Shown in pieces: positions 35,200 to 43,785 of a stretch of DNA of 64,000 bases. The notes beneath the pieces are model-generated. The model was not told where the DNA came from, searched no databases, and saw only the letters and a program-made list of their open reading frames with translations. The translations under genes and the position numbers were made by a program. The stretch's first letter is position 1, and each line of letters begins with the position of its first letter. The stretch spans positions 186,001-250,000 of IMG/VR virus record IMGVR_UViG_3300043409_000928. One strand, written 5' to 3'. This DNA comes from a virus.

Positions 35200-35678
35200 T
35201 AGAATGCAAATGTCCCGCTGGGTACTTTCATTGTTGTTATTTGAGAAGGGTTAGCAATGTTAACAATGGTAATAATAATATAGCCAGTGTCACTGCCATC
35301 ACCCAGCTTCCAAGTAATTGTATTGCCACCTATTTCAGGAATGGTACCGCATATGACGCCTTTGGTGGTGCAGGTGGCACCTTCTCCAAACAGGCTGTCA
35401 GTTAATTGTTTGGCCAACTGACTATAAATTCTACTTTCCAAGTTGGCAACAAATCTGGCAGTTGGCGTATTCAATGCGTCTGCTTCTGCTCGTTGTTTCA
35501 GCGCATCAACTAGATTTTTATTCTTTTCTTTTTGTTGATCTTCCAGTTGTTTGATAGTTAATACATGAGAAGAATATCCCACGCCACTGAATGCCGGGCT
35601 ATTAAATGAATGTTGTAGTTCTGCAGAAAGCACCGTTGCTGATGCAAAGATCAATACTACTGCCGTTATTGTTTTCAT
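35199..35678 (-). CDS. csgF: CsgF curli assembly factor
   Basis: A protein of 159 residues (E. coli CsgF 138). A signal peptide (MKTITAVVLIFASATVLSA) is followed by ELQHSFNSPAFSGVGYSSHVL, which matches the conserved mature N-terminus of CsgF that plugs into the CsgG pore. The C-terminal part has IYSQLAKQLTDSLFGEG and ends PSGTFAF. It is the first gene of the operon, behind a late-type promoter. Confidence 0.93.
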   Translation of the reverse strand: MKTITAVVLIFASATVLSAELQHSFNSPAFSGVGYSSHVLTIKQLEDQQKEKNKNLVDALKQRAEADALNTPTARFVANLESRIYSQLAKQLTDSLFGEGATCTTKGVICGTIPEIGGNTITWKLGDGSDTGYIIITIVNIANPSQITTMKVPSGTFAF

Positions 35679-35710
35679 AATTTAACCCATTAATAAATTC
35701 CATACAGCTA

Positions 35711-35720
35711 TATTTAAATA
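35711..35720 (-). promoter_or_regulatory. Late-type promoter for csgF-csgG
   Basis: A palindromic TATTTAAATA box lies 33 bases before the csgF ATG; read on the minus strand it gives TTTAAATATAG. The same longer string is found at the plus-strand cluster (25818). Because the core is palindromic, the orientation is taken from the gene downstream. Confidence 0.45.
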
Positions 35721-35738
35721 TAGGTATAGAACAGTAAA

Positions 35739-35759
35739 CAGCATAGTTAACCTATGCTG
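35739..35759 (-). terminator. Hairpin terminator after 35766-37013
   Basis: An eight-base perfect stem CAGCATAG/CTATGCTG with a 5-base loop lies 7 bases after the stop. The minus-strand tail is TTTACTGTTC, a weak T-run, so termination may be partial. Confidence 0.55.
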
Positions 35760-35765
35760 TTGGGT

Positions 35766-37013
35766 TTATTTCAACTGTCTAGGGCCGGAAGTGTTGGTAA
35801 GACGTGTGCCAGATGGAGTCTTTTCAGCTTTGGCCTGTTGCTTGGCCGCTTTGGCTTGTTCTTTGTCTGCTTTGGCCTGTTGCTTGACCGCATCTTTTTC
35901 TGCTTTGGCCGCGGCGTTGGCACCAAAAGTGGTGTCAACAATTTCCATCTGCGGATAAGGTAAACGCACATCTTTGGTACTGGTCAAGTATGCTGTGCCT
36001 GCATGTAAGCGAACACCGCTGGCTGAAAGTTCCTCAGCAGTTTTAAACCAGATGGAACTGATTGGGTCAGTGGTAAGATTCATGTACAATACACCATCAT
36101 CATCCTTCTTACTCATATAGTAGTTAAAGCTGGCCTGTGAGTATGATTGTAGTGCCGCACCTAGATTGCTTTGGTATATTCCATCTATAATGTCATTCAC
36201 ACTGGCCGCATTTGCTGTGCCACTACCACCAAATATCAATGTGACAAGATTTTCTAACTGTGTGAAGAATGATTCATATTCTTCTTTCATTTCTGCGGCT
36301 TCAAAGTATTCTTTAATAGCAATGGCCTGCTTGATACTAAGACCACTGGCAGGCATTGTAATTTCGTTGCCCAATTTATCTTTAACAAACTTATTAAGTG
36401 CTGTAGCAGCCGCTTCAAATCCGTTGCCTGGTCGAACTTCTTGGTCAGTGAATCGACCTGCACCGCCATCAGTTGTTTTACATTCAACTTTTACTTTGCC
36501 TACCATTAGGTCGCCCTTGTCTGGCTTGCTAATGCTCTTGCTCATGACATTAAGACCAAATTCGCCTTTGCCCTGTCCCAGTGCGGCCACACGCATTAGA
36601 TCGTTGGCAATTTCTTTAATAGCAGGGTTAGTGCCATATGAAGTTACAATGTCAGCAAAGTTGTGTTTCTTGCCTTGGTCTAGCAGAACATTGTGCTTGA
36701 TTAACTTGTCACTACGCCACAATGTGAACAACTCATCACGCTGTGCTGGTTCCATATCAATGCTTAGGATATAACGAGCAATCAGTTTCTGTGCTTGATC
36801 CACTGCCGGATCTTTGATACTTGCTAGTTCATTGTTGATAATGCCCATCTTGCCACCGGCGTTGACATTCTTTAATAGATCTTCAATTTCTCTAAGAGCT
36901 TTGATGGTGGCATCGTCTGCTGGCAAGCCTTTAATTTTACCAGAGATGATTGCTTTCAGTGCATCTAAGTCTGCTGTATCTGGTGCTTCTTTGAGTAATG
37001 ATCTAAGTAACAT
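35766..37013 (-). CDS. Packaged-type protein with PD-(D/E)xK nuclease-like site
   Basis: A protein of 415 residues. The leader MLLRSLLKEAPDTADLDAL resembles T4 capsid-targeting peptides, with LLKE-A as possible cleavage point. At 151-179, GKGEFGL ... KPDKGDLMV ... KVECKTTDGG gives Glu151, Asp168, Glu177 and Lys179, the spacing of a PD-(D/E)xK nuclease. The C-terminus is a Lys/Ala coiled stretch (KADKEQAKAAKQQAKAEK). A packaged nuclease that acts at entry is an attractive but untested reading. Confidence 0.6.
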   Translation of the reverse strand: MLLRSLLKEAPDTADLDALKAIISGKIKGLPADDATIKALREIEDLLKNVNAGGKMGIINNELASIKDPAVDQAQKLIARYILSIDMEPAQRDELFTLWRSDKLIKHNVLLDQGKKHNFADIVTSYGTNPAIKEIANDLMRVAALGQGKGEFGLNVMSKSISKPDKGDLMVGKVKVECKTTDGGAGRFTDQEVRPGNGFEAAATALNKFVKDKLGNEITMPASGLSIKQAIAIKEYFEAAEMKEEYESFFTQLENLVTLIFGGSGTANAASVNDIIDGIYQSNLGAALQSYSQASFNYYMSKKDDDGVLYMNLTTDPISSIWFKTAEELSASGVRLHAGTAYLTSTKDVRLPYPQMEIVDTTFGANAAAKAEKDAVKQQAKADKEQAKAAKQQAKAEKTPSGTRLTNTSGPRQLK

Positions 37014-37729
37014 TATATTGTAATTCCGTCTCTGGCAAGTGTTTCGCGAGCATCTGCTAGTATAGCATCTGCATCTGGGTTACCATCCAGTCTTGATAGA
37101 ATCTTTTCTACGCTGGTAATGTCCCCACGAGTTGCACCGTCACCTAACAGTGTTTGTGCAATTTCATCTGGGTCTGTACTGATAACCTGATTGGTTTCTC
37201 TGTTGATTAGTCCAGTGGTAGGACTCCACTTGAATCCTTTGTGCTTGGCCACTGCACTCATGACCACGTGCTTGTTGGCATCTTTGAAGTTGCTTTGTGG
37301 ATCAGCGGCCATTGCAAATTTAGCAAACTCAAGGTTAGGTAGAAACATAAAGTCTGTTTGTACGTAACCTCGATCTGGGCTTCCACCAATTGGCGTAAGG
37401 AAGTGTACACTTACACCTGACTTCCTGATTGCTGACTTTGGATCAACATTGTGCTTACTGCACCATGCGCTGAGTTTAGCAATCAGCTCGTCTTTGGTGG
37501 CAACTGGTGGCATGCCAATATCTAAGTCTCCACTGGTGGGCTTTTTACCAGTGGTACCCAGCATGTGTGGCAAATGCTCATAGTTGGTGATTGTTTCCAA
37601 CCAACGAACTGTGGGCTCAACATCAGCTTGGTTAATGCGTTGAGTGAGAATTTCCCCGTCCTTGCTTTTAAAGACATTGCCGCCTTCTTTGACAATTTGA
37701 CGGACCACTGTGAGTTCACGCAACAACAT
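37013..37729 (-). CDS. Nucleotidyltransferase-fold protein with packaging-type leader
   Basis: A protein of 238 residues. MLLRELTVVRQIVKEGGNVF is a leader-like start (VKE-G). GTTGKKPTSGDLDIGM (58-73) carries the GS/T...DxD pattern of the nucleotidyltransferase superfamily (Asp68, Asp70), and GYVQTDFMFLPN gives the third acid. The substrate is unknown; toxins of this fold modify tRNA or proteins. Its stop overlaps the next start by one base. Confidence 0.62.
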   Translation of the reverse strand: MLLRELTVVRQIVKEGGNVFKSKDGEILTQRINQADVEPTVRWLETITNYEHLPHMLGTTGKKPTSGDLDIGMPPVATKDELIAKLSAWCSKHNVDPKSAIRKSGVSVHFLTPIGGSPDRGYVQTDFMFLPNLEFAKFAMAADPQSNFKDANKHVVMSAVAKHKGFKWSPTTGLINRETNQVISTDPDEIAQTLLGDGATRGDITSVEKILSRLDGNPDADAILADARETLARDGITI

Positions 37730-37735
37730 GATTGA

Positions 37736-38008
37736 TTATACTGCCTTTTTCTTTGGAGCTCTGGGCTTCTTTGTAGCGCCTGTAGTTTTGGCTTTTGCTG
37801 TAACAGCTGGGGCAACTGCCGCTTCATCTGAAGCTTTGACCATTAATCCTGCAACAGGTATAAACAACGCTGGTGCCACTTCAGGAGCCATCGATACTAT
37901 AACTGCCTCTTTTATAGTGCTTTCAACCTTGTATGGCACGGCCTCTACAGCATTTTCTACAGTAGTTTCAGCCTTTTTACCAAATAAATTCTTCAAAAAT
38001 GATAACAT
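37736..38008 (-). CDS. Small lysine-rich protein
   Basis: A protein of 90 residues: MLSFLKNLFGKKAETTVENA, an Ala/Val-rich middle that could insert in a membrane (ALFIPVAGLMV), and a very basic tail (KTTGATKKPRAPKKKAV). The basic tail suits DNA binding in the head. It has its own late-type promoter and an AGGA site. Confidence 0.6.
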   Translation of the reverse strand: MLSFLKNLFGKKAETTVENAVEAVPYKVESTIKEAVIVSMAPEVAPALFIPVAGLMVKASDEAAVAPAVTAKAKTTGATKKPRAPKKKAV

Positions 38009-38054
38009 TTTAATTTCCTATTCTTTATCAAAGGCTGATGCCTTTTTGTGTAGT

Positions 38055-38062
38055 ATATTTAG
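38055..38062 (-). promoter_or_regulatory. Late-type promoter
   Basis: Minus strand CTAAATAT then ACTAC, 47 bases before the ATG at 38008. The leader downstream contains a hairpin AAAGGC-ATCA-GCCTTT. Confidence 0.5.
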
Positions 38063-38086
38063 TTTTAATTAAATTAAACGGACGCT

Positions 38087-41000
38087 CTAATTAACCAATA
38101 ATTTGGCTATCTCATTGCGATACTTAGCCAGCATGATTCGAGTTTTGTTTGCTTTTTCAACTGCACCAGGTGTAGCGGCTTTATCAAACTTGCTGGAATT
38201 GATTACTTTGTCTAATTTTTCTGCGTATACACGGGAGATTTTCTGCATAAAGTCTTGACTGTTGGCAATGGAATCCAGTGCTCCTGTGCCAAATAGTTCA
38301 GCAGTTTCAAAGTCTGTGGCCATGGCATGAATTGTTTTGACAATGTCACTCAATCGCTGTTCGTCTTTGAGCCCACCGTGTTGCGCCAAGTTGCCCGGCA
38401 CAACGGGCTTGGTGCCGTGTGCCAATTGATAGTAATAGGAATACATGTCCCCGCCCCAATTGTGCGGATCAATGCTTACTGTGCTCAATTGCGTGTCTTT
38501 GCTTTGACGGAAGCTGACTGGTTGCCCGCCACGTGTCTTAACTTGTACGCCTTGTATGCCAAAGCTCATGTTTAATACTTCAGCAACGCTACTCATTAGG
38601 CTGGTGCTGATAACACCCTTGACACGATATTCTGGTGCTAGTGCTCGTGCCCAATCGGCATGTTCGTTATAGGTGTAAATTAAATCAACCTGTATGGGAC
38701 CTGCGCTGGTATCCATGATAACATTGGTACCGTTGCTGGTATTGTATTCAGTGTGGCTGTCTGCAAACGACTTTACAGCATCTGCATACTCACTGGTGCG
38801 TCGGGCGGCACCTACACCCTCTCTGCTGTGAATATAGCACACAACATCTACATCACCGTATTCACGAGTAGGATCTGCTGTTAGGTCACGCTTGTAATAG
38901 GTACCGGACCCAACAGGCTTGCCCATTCTAATTTCAACATCCAGTTCATTCTCAGCTTGCCAAGCATTAAATTCTCTTTCAAAGTGATCCAGCACATTGA
39001 TTGCTTCTTCGATCACATGCGGAGTAATCACAGTATTTTGGGTGGCGGCACTGGCCCAGCCACCTTCTGTGATTGATTCGGTCTTCGGAGCCTGTTGTTC
39101 TTTATACCATTCCCAAGCTTGATTGTTTATTTCTCTGCCAACTGTTCTTCTATAGTAACCTATAAGGCCCACTAGTTTTTGAGTTTCATCCCATACGGCT
39201 GAAGCGTCTTTACCAAACCACGGCTTGAAATCATCACTCTGCGCCCATTCTTTACAATGCTGTCTAAGTTTACTACCATCTGGATCATATGCTTGCCATG
39301 CTCTACTGCCGGCCAACTCTACATCCAAGTTATCAAACAGGGTTTGTTCAATCAAGGCAGGTGTAATTACTCCTGATTCTTTTTTGTTGTCGATAGTCCG
39401 GAGTTGTTTGATAACTCTTGGATCTAATACTACACCCTGCGTTGGTTCATTGTAGGCAATCCAACCGTGGCCAGGGTCGAACACACTGGTAAAGCCCAAG
39501 TCTCTAAGCACCTTGTTCCAGCGAACAATATTGGTTTCATCACTCTTGCCTAATCTGCTTAAACAATCGTAGATGAACCAGTATGGTGTACCATCGAATT
39601 CATCTTCTTCAGCTGCCTGTTGCATTATTTCTTCTGAACAATACTGACTTAATGCTTGTTTTAATTTGGCACTATCAACTTGTGTTTCTTTTGTCATTTC
39701 ACCTGAACGGTCATATTGAAACAACTGGATGTAGGGCATGTCTTCGCCCCATGGTAGTTTTTTACCACTGCGTGCCATGTCTACCGCATAGCCTAAAGGA
39801 TAAAAGTAAATGCCTTTAGGAGTATCTTCACTAATACCTACTTGCGGGTTGATACCTAGCTTGGGTTCTGCTGTCATACTGATAGCCCAATTCTTAATGT
39901 CGCCCAAGGTCTTAGCAACAGCCTGCAACTCTTTCATACCTGACGCTGGCCGTGTATTTTGATCTGGATTAGCTCTTGCTTCTGGCAACTGTGCTGATTC
40001 ATTTAGTGCAGAATCTGCAAACCAAGGGTCTATGATTACCAGCTGACCATTCTTTCTTTGCATTACATTTTCTGTATGCAAGTCCCAGCCAAACTTGTTT
40101 ATCCTACCTGCCTTGTACAGTATCTGCATAACACCATACAATGTATGAAGCTCTTTGAACTTTGAATTATCATCTGCAAATGTCAAGTCTTGCCAGTACT
40201 TGGCCAGGTTGGCGGCCTGTCTTGGATTGTACTCCGTCCAGGTATCAGCCAACCCCAGTGCATGGTCAACTGCGTCCCAGGATTCATCGCCGGCTACAAA
40301 ATCACTAAAGAACCAGACCACACCTTCATTGAATGAATTTTTCTTGATAGGACTCAATCGTTCCATGTCAATTTGTGTGTACTCTCGGTCCAGTACGCTG
40401 ATTTTATTATGTTCATTGATCACTGGCAAGCATTCCAAGTTCTGATGTGCCAGGCAGAATTCATAAAACTTGTTGAATACTTGTTCGGCTTGACTGCCAG
40501 GATCTGGCATTAATATTTTAATAATGTGACCTTTGTTTTTGGCCCACACAGTTGAATCGGCACCTGAGCCTACCTGCTTGTAACCCAATGCTGTAAATTC
40601 TTTTTCAATTTGGTCAGCATGTGCTGTGCCTGTTTCTGCTTCCGCCACACCTTGTGGGTTGCCTAATCTCCTAACAGGAATTTTATATTGTTGTATCAGG
40701 CTGTCAATCTCTGGCGGAATGTCGGCAGGCAATACAATTTCTTTAATTTTCCAATTGTCAACCAACACTTCGTGATGGGTTGACGTATCCATACTTAAAG
40801 TGGGATCAATTTGCCCTGGTCGGCTAACATATTTTTGTTGTCCTCGTTGTCCTGCAGTCATTTTATATTGATCTGACCCCAAATCTGCACGCCCACCAAT
40901 TGTAATATGACCGTCGAGTACAATACCTACGGTTGGATTAGATCCGCCGCCCCACCTATTTTTTCCTAAAGATTCAGCGTTTGGTGCTAGGTAGGCGCTT

Positions 41001-43783
41001 AGTTCAATCTTGTTATTCACTTTTCCTTGCAAGAATGACTCTAATTGGTTCAATGGAGCCCAGTGTACTTTTAGCATTGCCGCGGCTTTTTTAGCATCCA
41101 TTTTTTGTTGAAATAGTTGTTTAAGATATTTTTCAGCACTGTAAGATTTAGTATTCATATCTTTACCAGCATCAAGTGTAGATAATCTTTCATACTCGGC
41201 CTTTTCTTGAGGAGTCATCCAGGCATAATTGTTTAGTTCAGCATCTATTCTTCTTTGAAATTCGGTATTATATAAATTTTTCAATTCTGGATTTGTTTTA
41301 TATAATGCCAAACGATCCTTCATTGGCATTGCTGATATCTGGTCATAGTTGAAACTACCAGTGGTATCTTCCGCCACACCTTGCTTGGGAATCAACAACT
41401 CAGGCATGCGATATTCACTAACATCTACTGGATATGGCTGTAATGATGCTTTGTATGCCTCAGCATACTGTTGTTTTTCCACTGTGGTTTTGGCTCTGTA
41501 AAACTTGTTGGCAATGGCCATGTCGCCCACCAAAGTTCCCGGTGGAATTGAAATCTTTTTTGGACCGTAGTATTTTAATTTGTCAGAATCTTTGTTGGTC
41601 AAACTGTAAAAGGTTGATTCCCATTTGTCTGGGTGCAAGGCATATTGTGCAGTTGCTCGTTCTGGAACAAACTGTGCCAGTGTATCTGCACCGGGATGAA
41701 ATTTACCCAACTTGGATAAACTTATAGCAGTATCATTGCTTTCGCCTTCCGTCACACCTTGTTTTATTCTGCTTAATTCATATCTAACTATAGTACCAGT
41801 GTCTGCACGGAGAGGCCTATAGCCCCAAGCACGAGCATAACGAATCACCAGTCTATCATATAACTTGGCACGACTTTCACTGTTTTGGTCAGGCTCCACT
41901 TCTTTGCTGGCAGAGAATGTCAATCGTTTTGGATTGTGTTCTTTAATGTATTGCTGGATGGCGGACAATACTGTGGCAAATACTCGTTGAGCATCACCGT
42001 CACCAGTGACTTCTTGGCTGTTGTTTCTGTGGAACTCTACTTGTATGACTTCTTCACCTTCTTCATCATACTCCATGTTGAACATGATGCTGAGGTTAGA
42101 ACCATCTGGCAAGCGAGCTAGAGCATCCATAGAATCATCAGCTTCGCTCTTTTCCCATGACATGGGATAAGGTTGATCAAAAGCTTCGTCAAGACTTTCA
42201 GGAGTCCAGGCCATATTTTTAGCACCTTTCACTGTGGGTTTAAATCCTTGGCTCTTATAAAACTTGGTCAGCTTGGCCTGACTGACTTGCCCTTTGTCCC
42301 AGGGGAATAATGTCAATGCAATGCCTGCATCTTTGGCCAAGGCCTGCAGTTCTTGCATGGCACGACTGCCCACGCCTTGCCGCAATGGATACGCTTGAAT
42401 CCATTTGACTTCTACTGCGCCTCGTCGACTAAAACTTGGCGTCAGCTCAAACATGGCAAACTGTTGATCGTCACCTGTTCCGCCCAGGGGCATGACATGA
42501 TTGTTTTGAAAAGTCTGAGGATATTTTGTATATACTGCGTCAATGAAATCTGTAACTTTAGTATCAGCTTCAGTTAAGTTTTCGTTAGTAGGAACTTCAC
42601 CCAGGCCAATTTTACCCGGATACATTGCACCGTCTCGAACTCGTTCGCCGCCATCAAAGTAACGTATTTCAATGGGCATGTCTGGCCAGTTTAATCTGTA
42701 TGCGGCCATGATGCGGTGATTGCCTTCGTTGACCCAAGCTTCGCCATTATAGGCCACCATGATATAAGGCAAGTATTCATCATCGGGATTGTTGCCTGGA
42801 GGTAGCTTGCCTGTGCGTTCCATATAGTCCATCAACCATTTCAAGTCATCTCGACGCACATTGGTTTGTTCGTTACGCATGCCTGGCAGTGACGCCAGTC
42901 GCATTACACGCACTCTAGGCGGAGTACCACGCACACTTGCTGTGGTACTGCCCATGTAAGGCACGCCAAAACTGTTGCGACCCTTGCTCTTGGCATAGTC
43001 AATTTTGTCTTGTAGCCAGTCTTCGTTAGGCACATCTATACTCAGGGTGCCCTCTTCTATCACTGCTTCGTCTACAGGACCACGATCAGCGGCCACTGCA
43101 CTGGCAATATCCCACCACTCGCCGGGAAAGTATTCTACTTGTAACATGCTGGCAGGTACTGTGCCGGGAACAATTATCTGTTCATCATCGCGCTCAATGC
43201 CGTTTTTATTTTCTGGGTATGCTCCAAACTTTGCCACCAGGTCAGCCCATTTGACACGGAACATGGTGGCTTGTTCTTTGTCGACATGATAGTAGCCACC
43301 TTCGGGATCGTATGCAAAATACACACCTGGACCAGCATATCCATCTGCACTGGGCAGTAATCCTTTACGCAATACGCTGTCTAGTCCACGGGGCATGTAT
43401 CCTGCATGGTACACATACTCACCTGGGCCAGCACTTTCTTCTAACTGTAACACAGGTACAAATGCAGGGATAGTGGACATGCCCAGCTCTAGTGCCTTGG
43501 TTGCACGGTGATTGCCATCTATAATATAACCTTGACTGTCAGCCACAATGGGGCGAGTAGCAATGTCATGGTCAGTAAGGTCGTCCACATAATCAAAATC
43601 AATGTCCAGCACACGATTATATGGGTCGGTCTTTTCGCCAAATTCATTTAGTTCAAGACTGTCAATGTCAATCTTTTTTAATTCCCATTGTGGAACACTG
43701 GCTATCACGCTGTCTAATTTAAATCCTTTTTTATGGATCTTTTTAATGTAAGTCAATACTTGTGCGCTGGTAAATGTTTTCAT
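38087..43783 (-). CDS. Giant multi-enzyme polyprotein-like protein, probably head-packaged
   Basis: A protein of 1,898 residues. Domains by eye: ParB-like (about 30-112, IIDGNHRATKALELG); ADP-ribosyltransferase-like (119-225, YVYHAGY ... GPGVYFAYDP); second ParB-like (285-378, WVNEGNHRIMAAYRL); GNAT acetyltransferase (405-527, LRQGVGSRAM, FYKSQGF); a phage domain with TGDGDAQRVFATV (535-672); two unknown modules (683-796, 806-1041); protein-kinase-like (1055-1257, GSGADSTVW, Lys in HIIKIL, DLHTENV, IDPW); a module with DPGHGWIAYNEPTQGVVL (1275-1465); nucleotidyltransferase (1582-1898, GSGTYYKRD, DVD, VDLIY). Hydrophobic-x-Glu junctions: LEE-S 115, VIEE-G 241, LTE-A 403, LDE-A 531, VTE-G 677, VAE-D 803, VAE-A 1046, LNE-S 1260, ISE-D 1317, ITE-G 1571. 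Confidence 0.7.
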   Translation of the reverse strand: MKTFTSAQVLTYIKKIHKKGFKLDSVIASVPQWELKKIDIDSLELNEFGEKTDPYNRVLDIDFDYVDDLTDHDIATRPIVADSQGYIIDGNHRATKALELGMSTIPAFVPVLQLEESAGPGEYVYHAGYMPRGLDSVLRKGLLPSADGYAGPGVYFAYDPEGGYYHVDKEQATMFRVKWADLVAKFGAYPENKNGIERDDEQIIVPGTVPASMLQVEYFPGEWWDIASAVAADRGPVDEAVIEEGTLSIDVPNEDWLQDKIDYAKSKGRNSFGVPYMGSTTASVRGTPPRVRVMRLASLPGMRNEQTNVRRDDLKWLMDYMERTGKLPPGNNPDDEYLPYIMVAYNGEAWVNEGNHRIMAAYRLNWPDMPIEIRYFDGGERVRDGAMYPGKIGLGEVPTNENLTEADTKVTDFIDAVYTKYPQTFQNNHVMPLGGTGDDQQFAMFELTPSFSRRGAVEVKWIQAYPLRQGVGSRAMQELQALAKDAGIALTLFPWDKGQVSQAKLTKFYKSQGFKPTVKGAKNMAWTPESLDEAFDQPYPMSWEKSEADDSMDALARLPDGSNLSIMFNMEYDEEGEEVIQVEFHRNNSQEVTGDGDAQRVFATVLSAIQQYIKEHNPKRLTFSASKEVEPDQNSESRAKLYDRLVIRYARAWGYRPLRADTGTIVRYELSRIKQGVTEGESNDTAISLSKLGKFHPGADTLAQFVPERATAQYALHPDKWESTFYSLTNKDSDKLKYYGPKKISIPPGTLVGDMAIANKFYRAKTTVEKQQYAEAYKASLQPYPVDVSEYRMPELLIPKQGVAEDTTGSFNYDQISAMPMKDRLALYKTNPELKNLYNTEFQRRIDAELNNYAWMTPQEKAEYERLSTLDAGKDMNTKSYSAEKYLKQLFQQKMDAKKAAAMLKVHWAPLNQLESFLQGKVNNKIELSAYLAPNAESLGKNRWGGGSNPTVGIVLDGHITIGGRADLGSDQYKMTAGQRGQQKYVSRPGQIDPTLSMDTSTHHEVLVDNWKIKEIVLPADIPPEIDSLIQQYKIPVRRLGNPQGVAEAETGTAHADQIEKEFTALGYKQVGSGADSTVWAKNKGHIIKILMPDPGSQAEQVFNKFYEFCLAHQNLECLPVINEHNKISVLDREYTQIDMERLSPIKKNSFNEGVVWFFSDFVAGDESWDAVDHALGLADTWTEYNPRQAANLAKYWQDLTFADDNSKFKELHTLYGVMQILYKAGRINKFGWDLHTENVMQRKNGQLVIIDPWFADSALNESAQLPEARANPDQNTRPASGMKELQAVAKTLGDIKNWAISMTAEPKLGINPQVGISEDTPKGIYFYPLGYAVDMARSGKKLPWGEDMPYIQLFQYDRSGEMTKETQVDSAKLKQALSQYCSEEIMQQAAEEDEFDGTPYWFIYDCLSRLGKSDETNIVRWNKVLRDLGFTSVFDPGHGWIAYNEPTQGVVLDPRVIKQLRTIDNKKESGVITPALIEQTLFDNLDVELAGSRAWQAYDPDGSKLRQHCKEWAQSDDFKPWFGKDASAVWDETQKLVGLIGYYRRTVGREINNQAWEWYKEQQAPKTESITEGGWASAATQNTVITPHVIEEAINVLDHFEREFNAWQAENELDVEIRMGKPVGSGTYYKRDLTADPTREYGDVDVVCYIHSREGVGAARRTSEYADAVKSFADSHTEYNTSNGTNVIMDTSAGPIQVDLIYTYNEHADWARALAPEYRVKGVISTSLMSSVAEVLNMSFGIQGVQVKTRGGQPVSFRQSKDTQLSTVSIDPHNWGGDMYSYYYQLAHGTKPVVPGNLAQHGGLKDEQRLSDIVKTIHAMATDFETAELFGTGALDSIANSQDFMQKISRVYAEKLDKVINSSKFDKAATPGAVEKANKTRIMLAKYRNEIAKLLVN
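40639..40654 (-). repeat. QGVAE-encoding 16-bp repeat, copy 1
   Basis: Plus-strand CTTCCGCCACACCTTG, encoding Q-G-V-A-E on the minus strand at residue about 1044 of the giant protein, immediately before the kinase-like domain. It is identical to the copies at 41368 and 46457. Confidence 0.8.
41368..41383 (-). repeat. QGVAE-encoding 16-bp repeat, copy 2
   Basis: An exact copy of CTTCCGCCACACCTTG at residue about 801 of the giant protein, between two unrelated modules. Confidence 0.8.
41746..41761 (-). repeat. QGVTE-encoding 16-bp repeat, copy 3
   Basis: The same element with one change (CTTCCGTCACACCTTG), giving Q-G-V-T-E at residue 675 of the giant protein. Confidence 0.75.
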
Positions 43784-43785
43784 AA

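Noticed and set aside
36166-36774. Plus-strand open frame of 202 codons
   Set aside because: Antisense to the nuclease-like gene; Leu/Ser-rich composition typical of a reverse-complement shadow.
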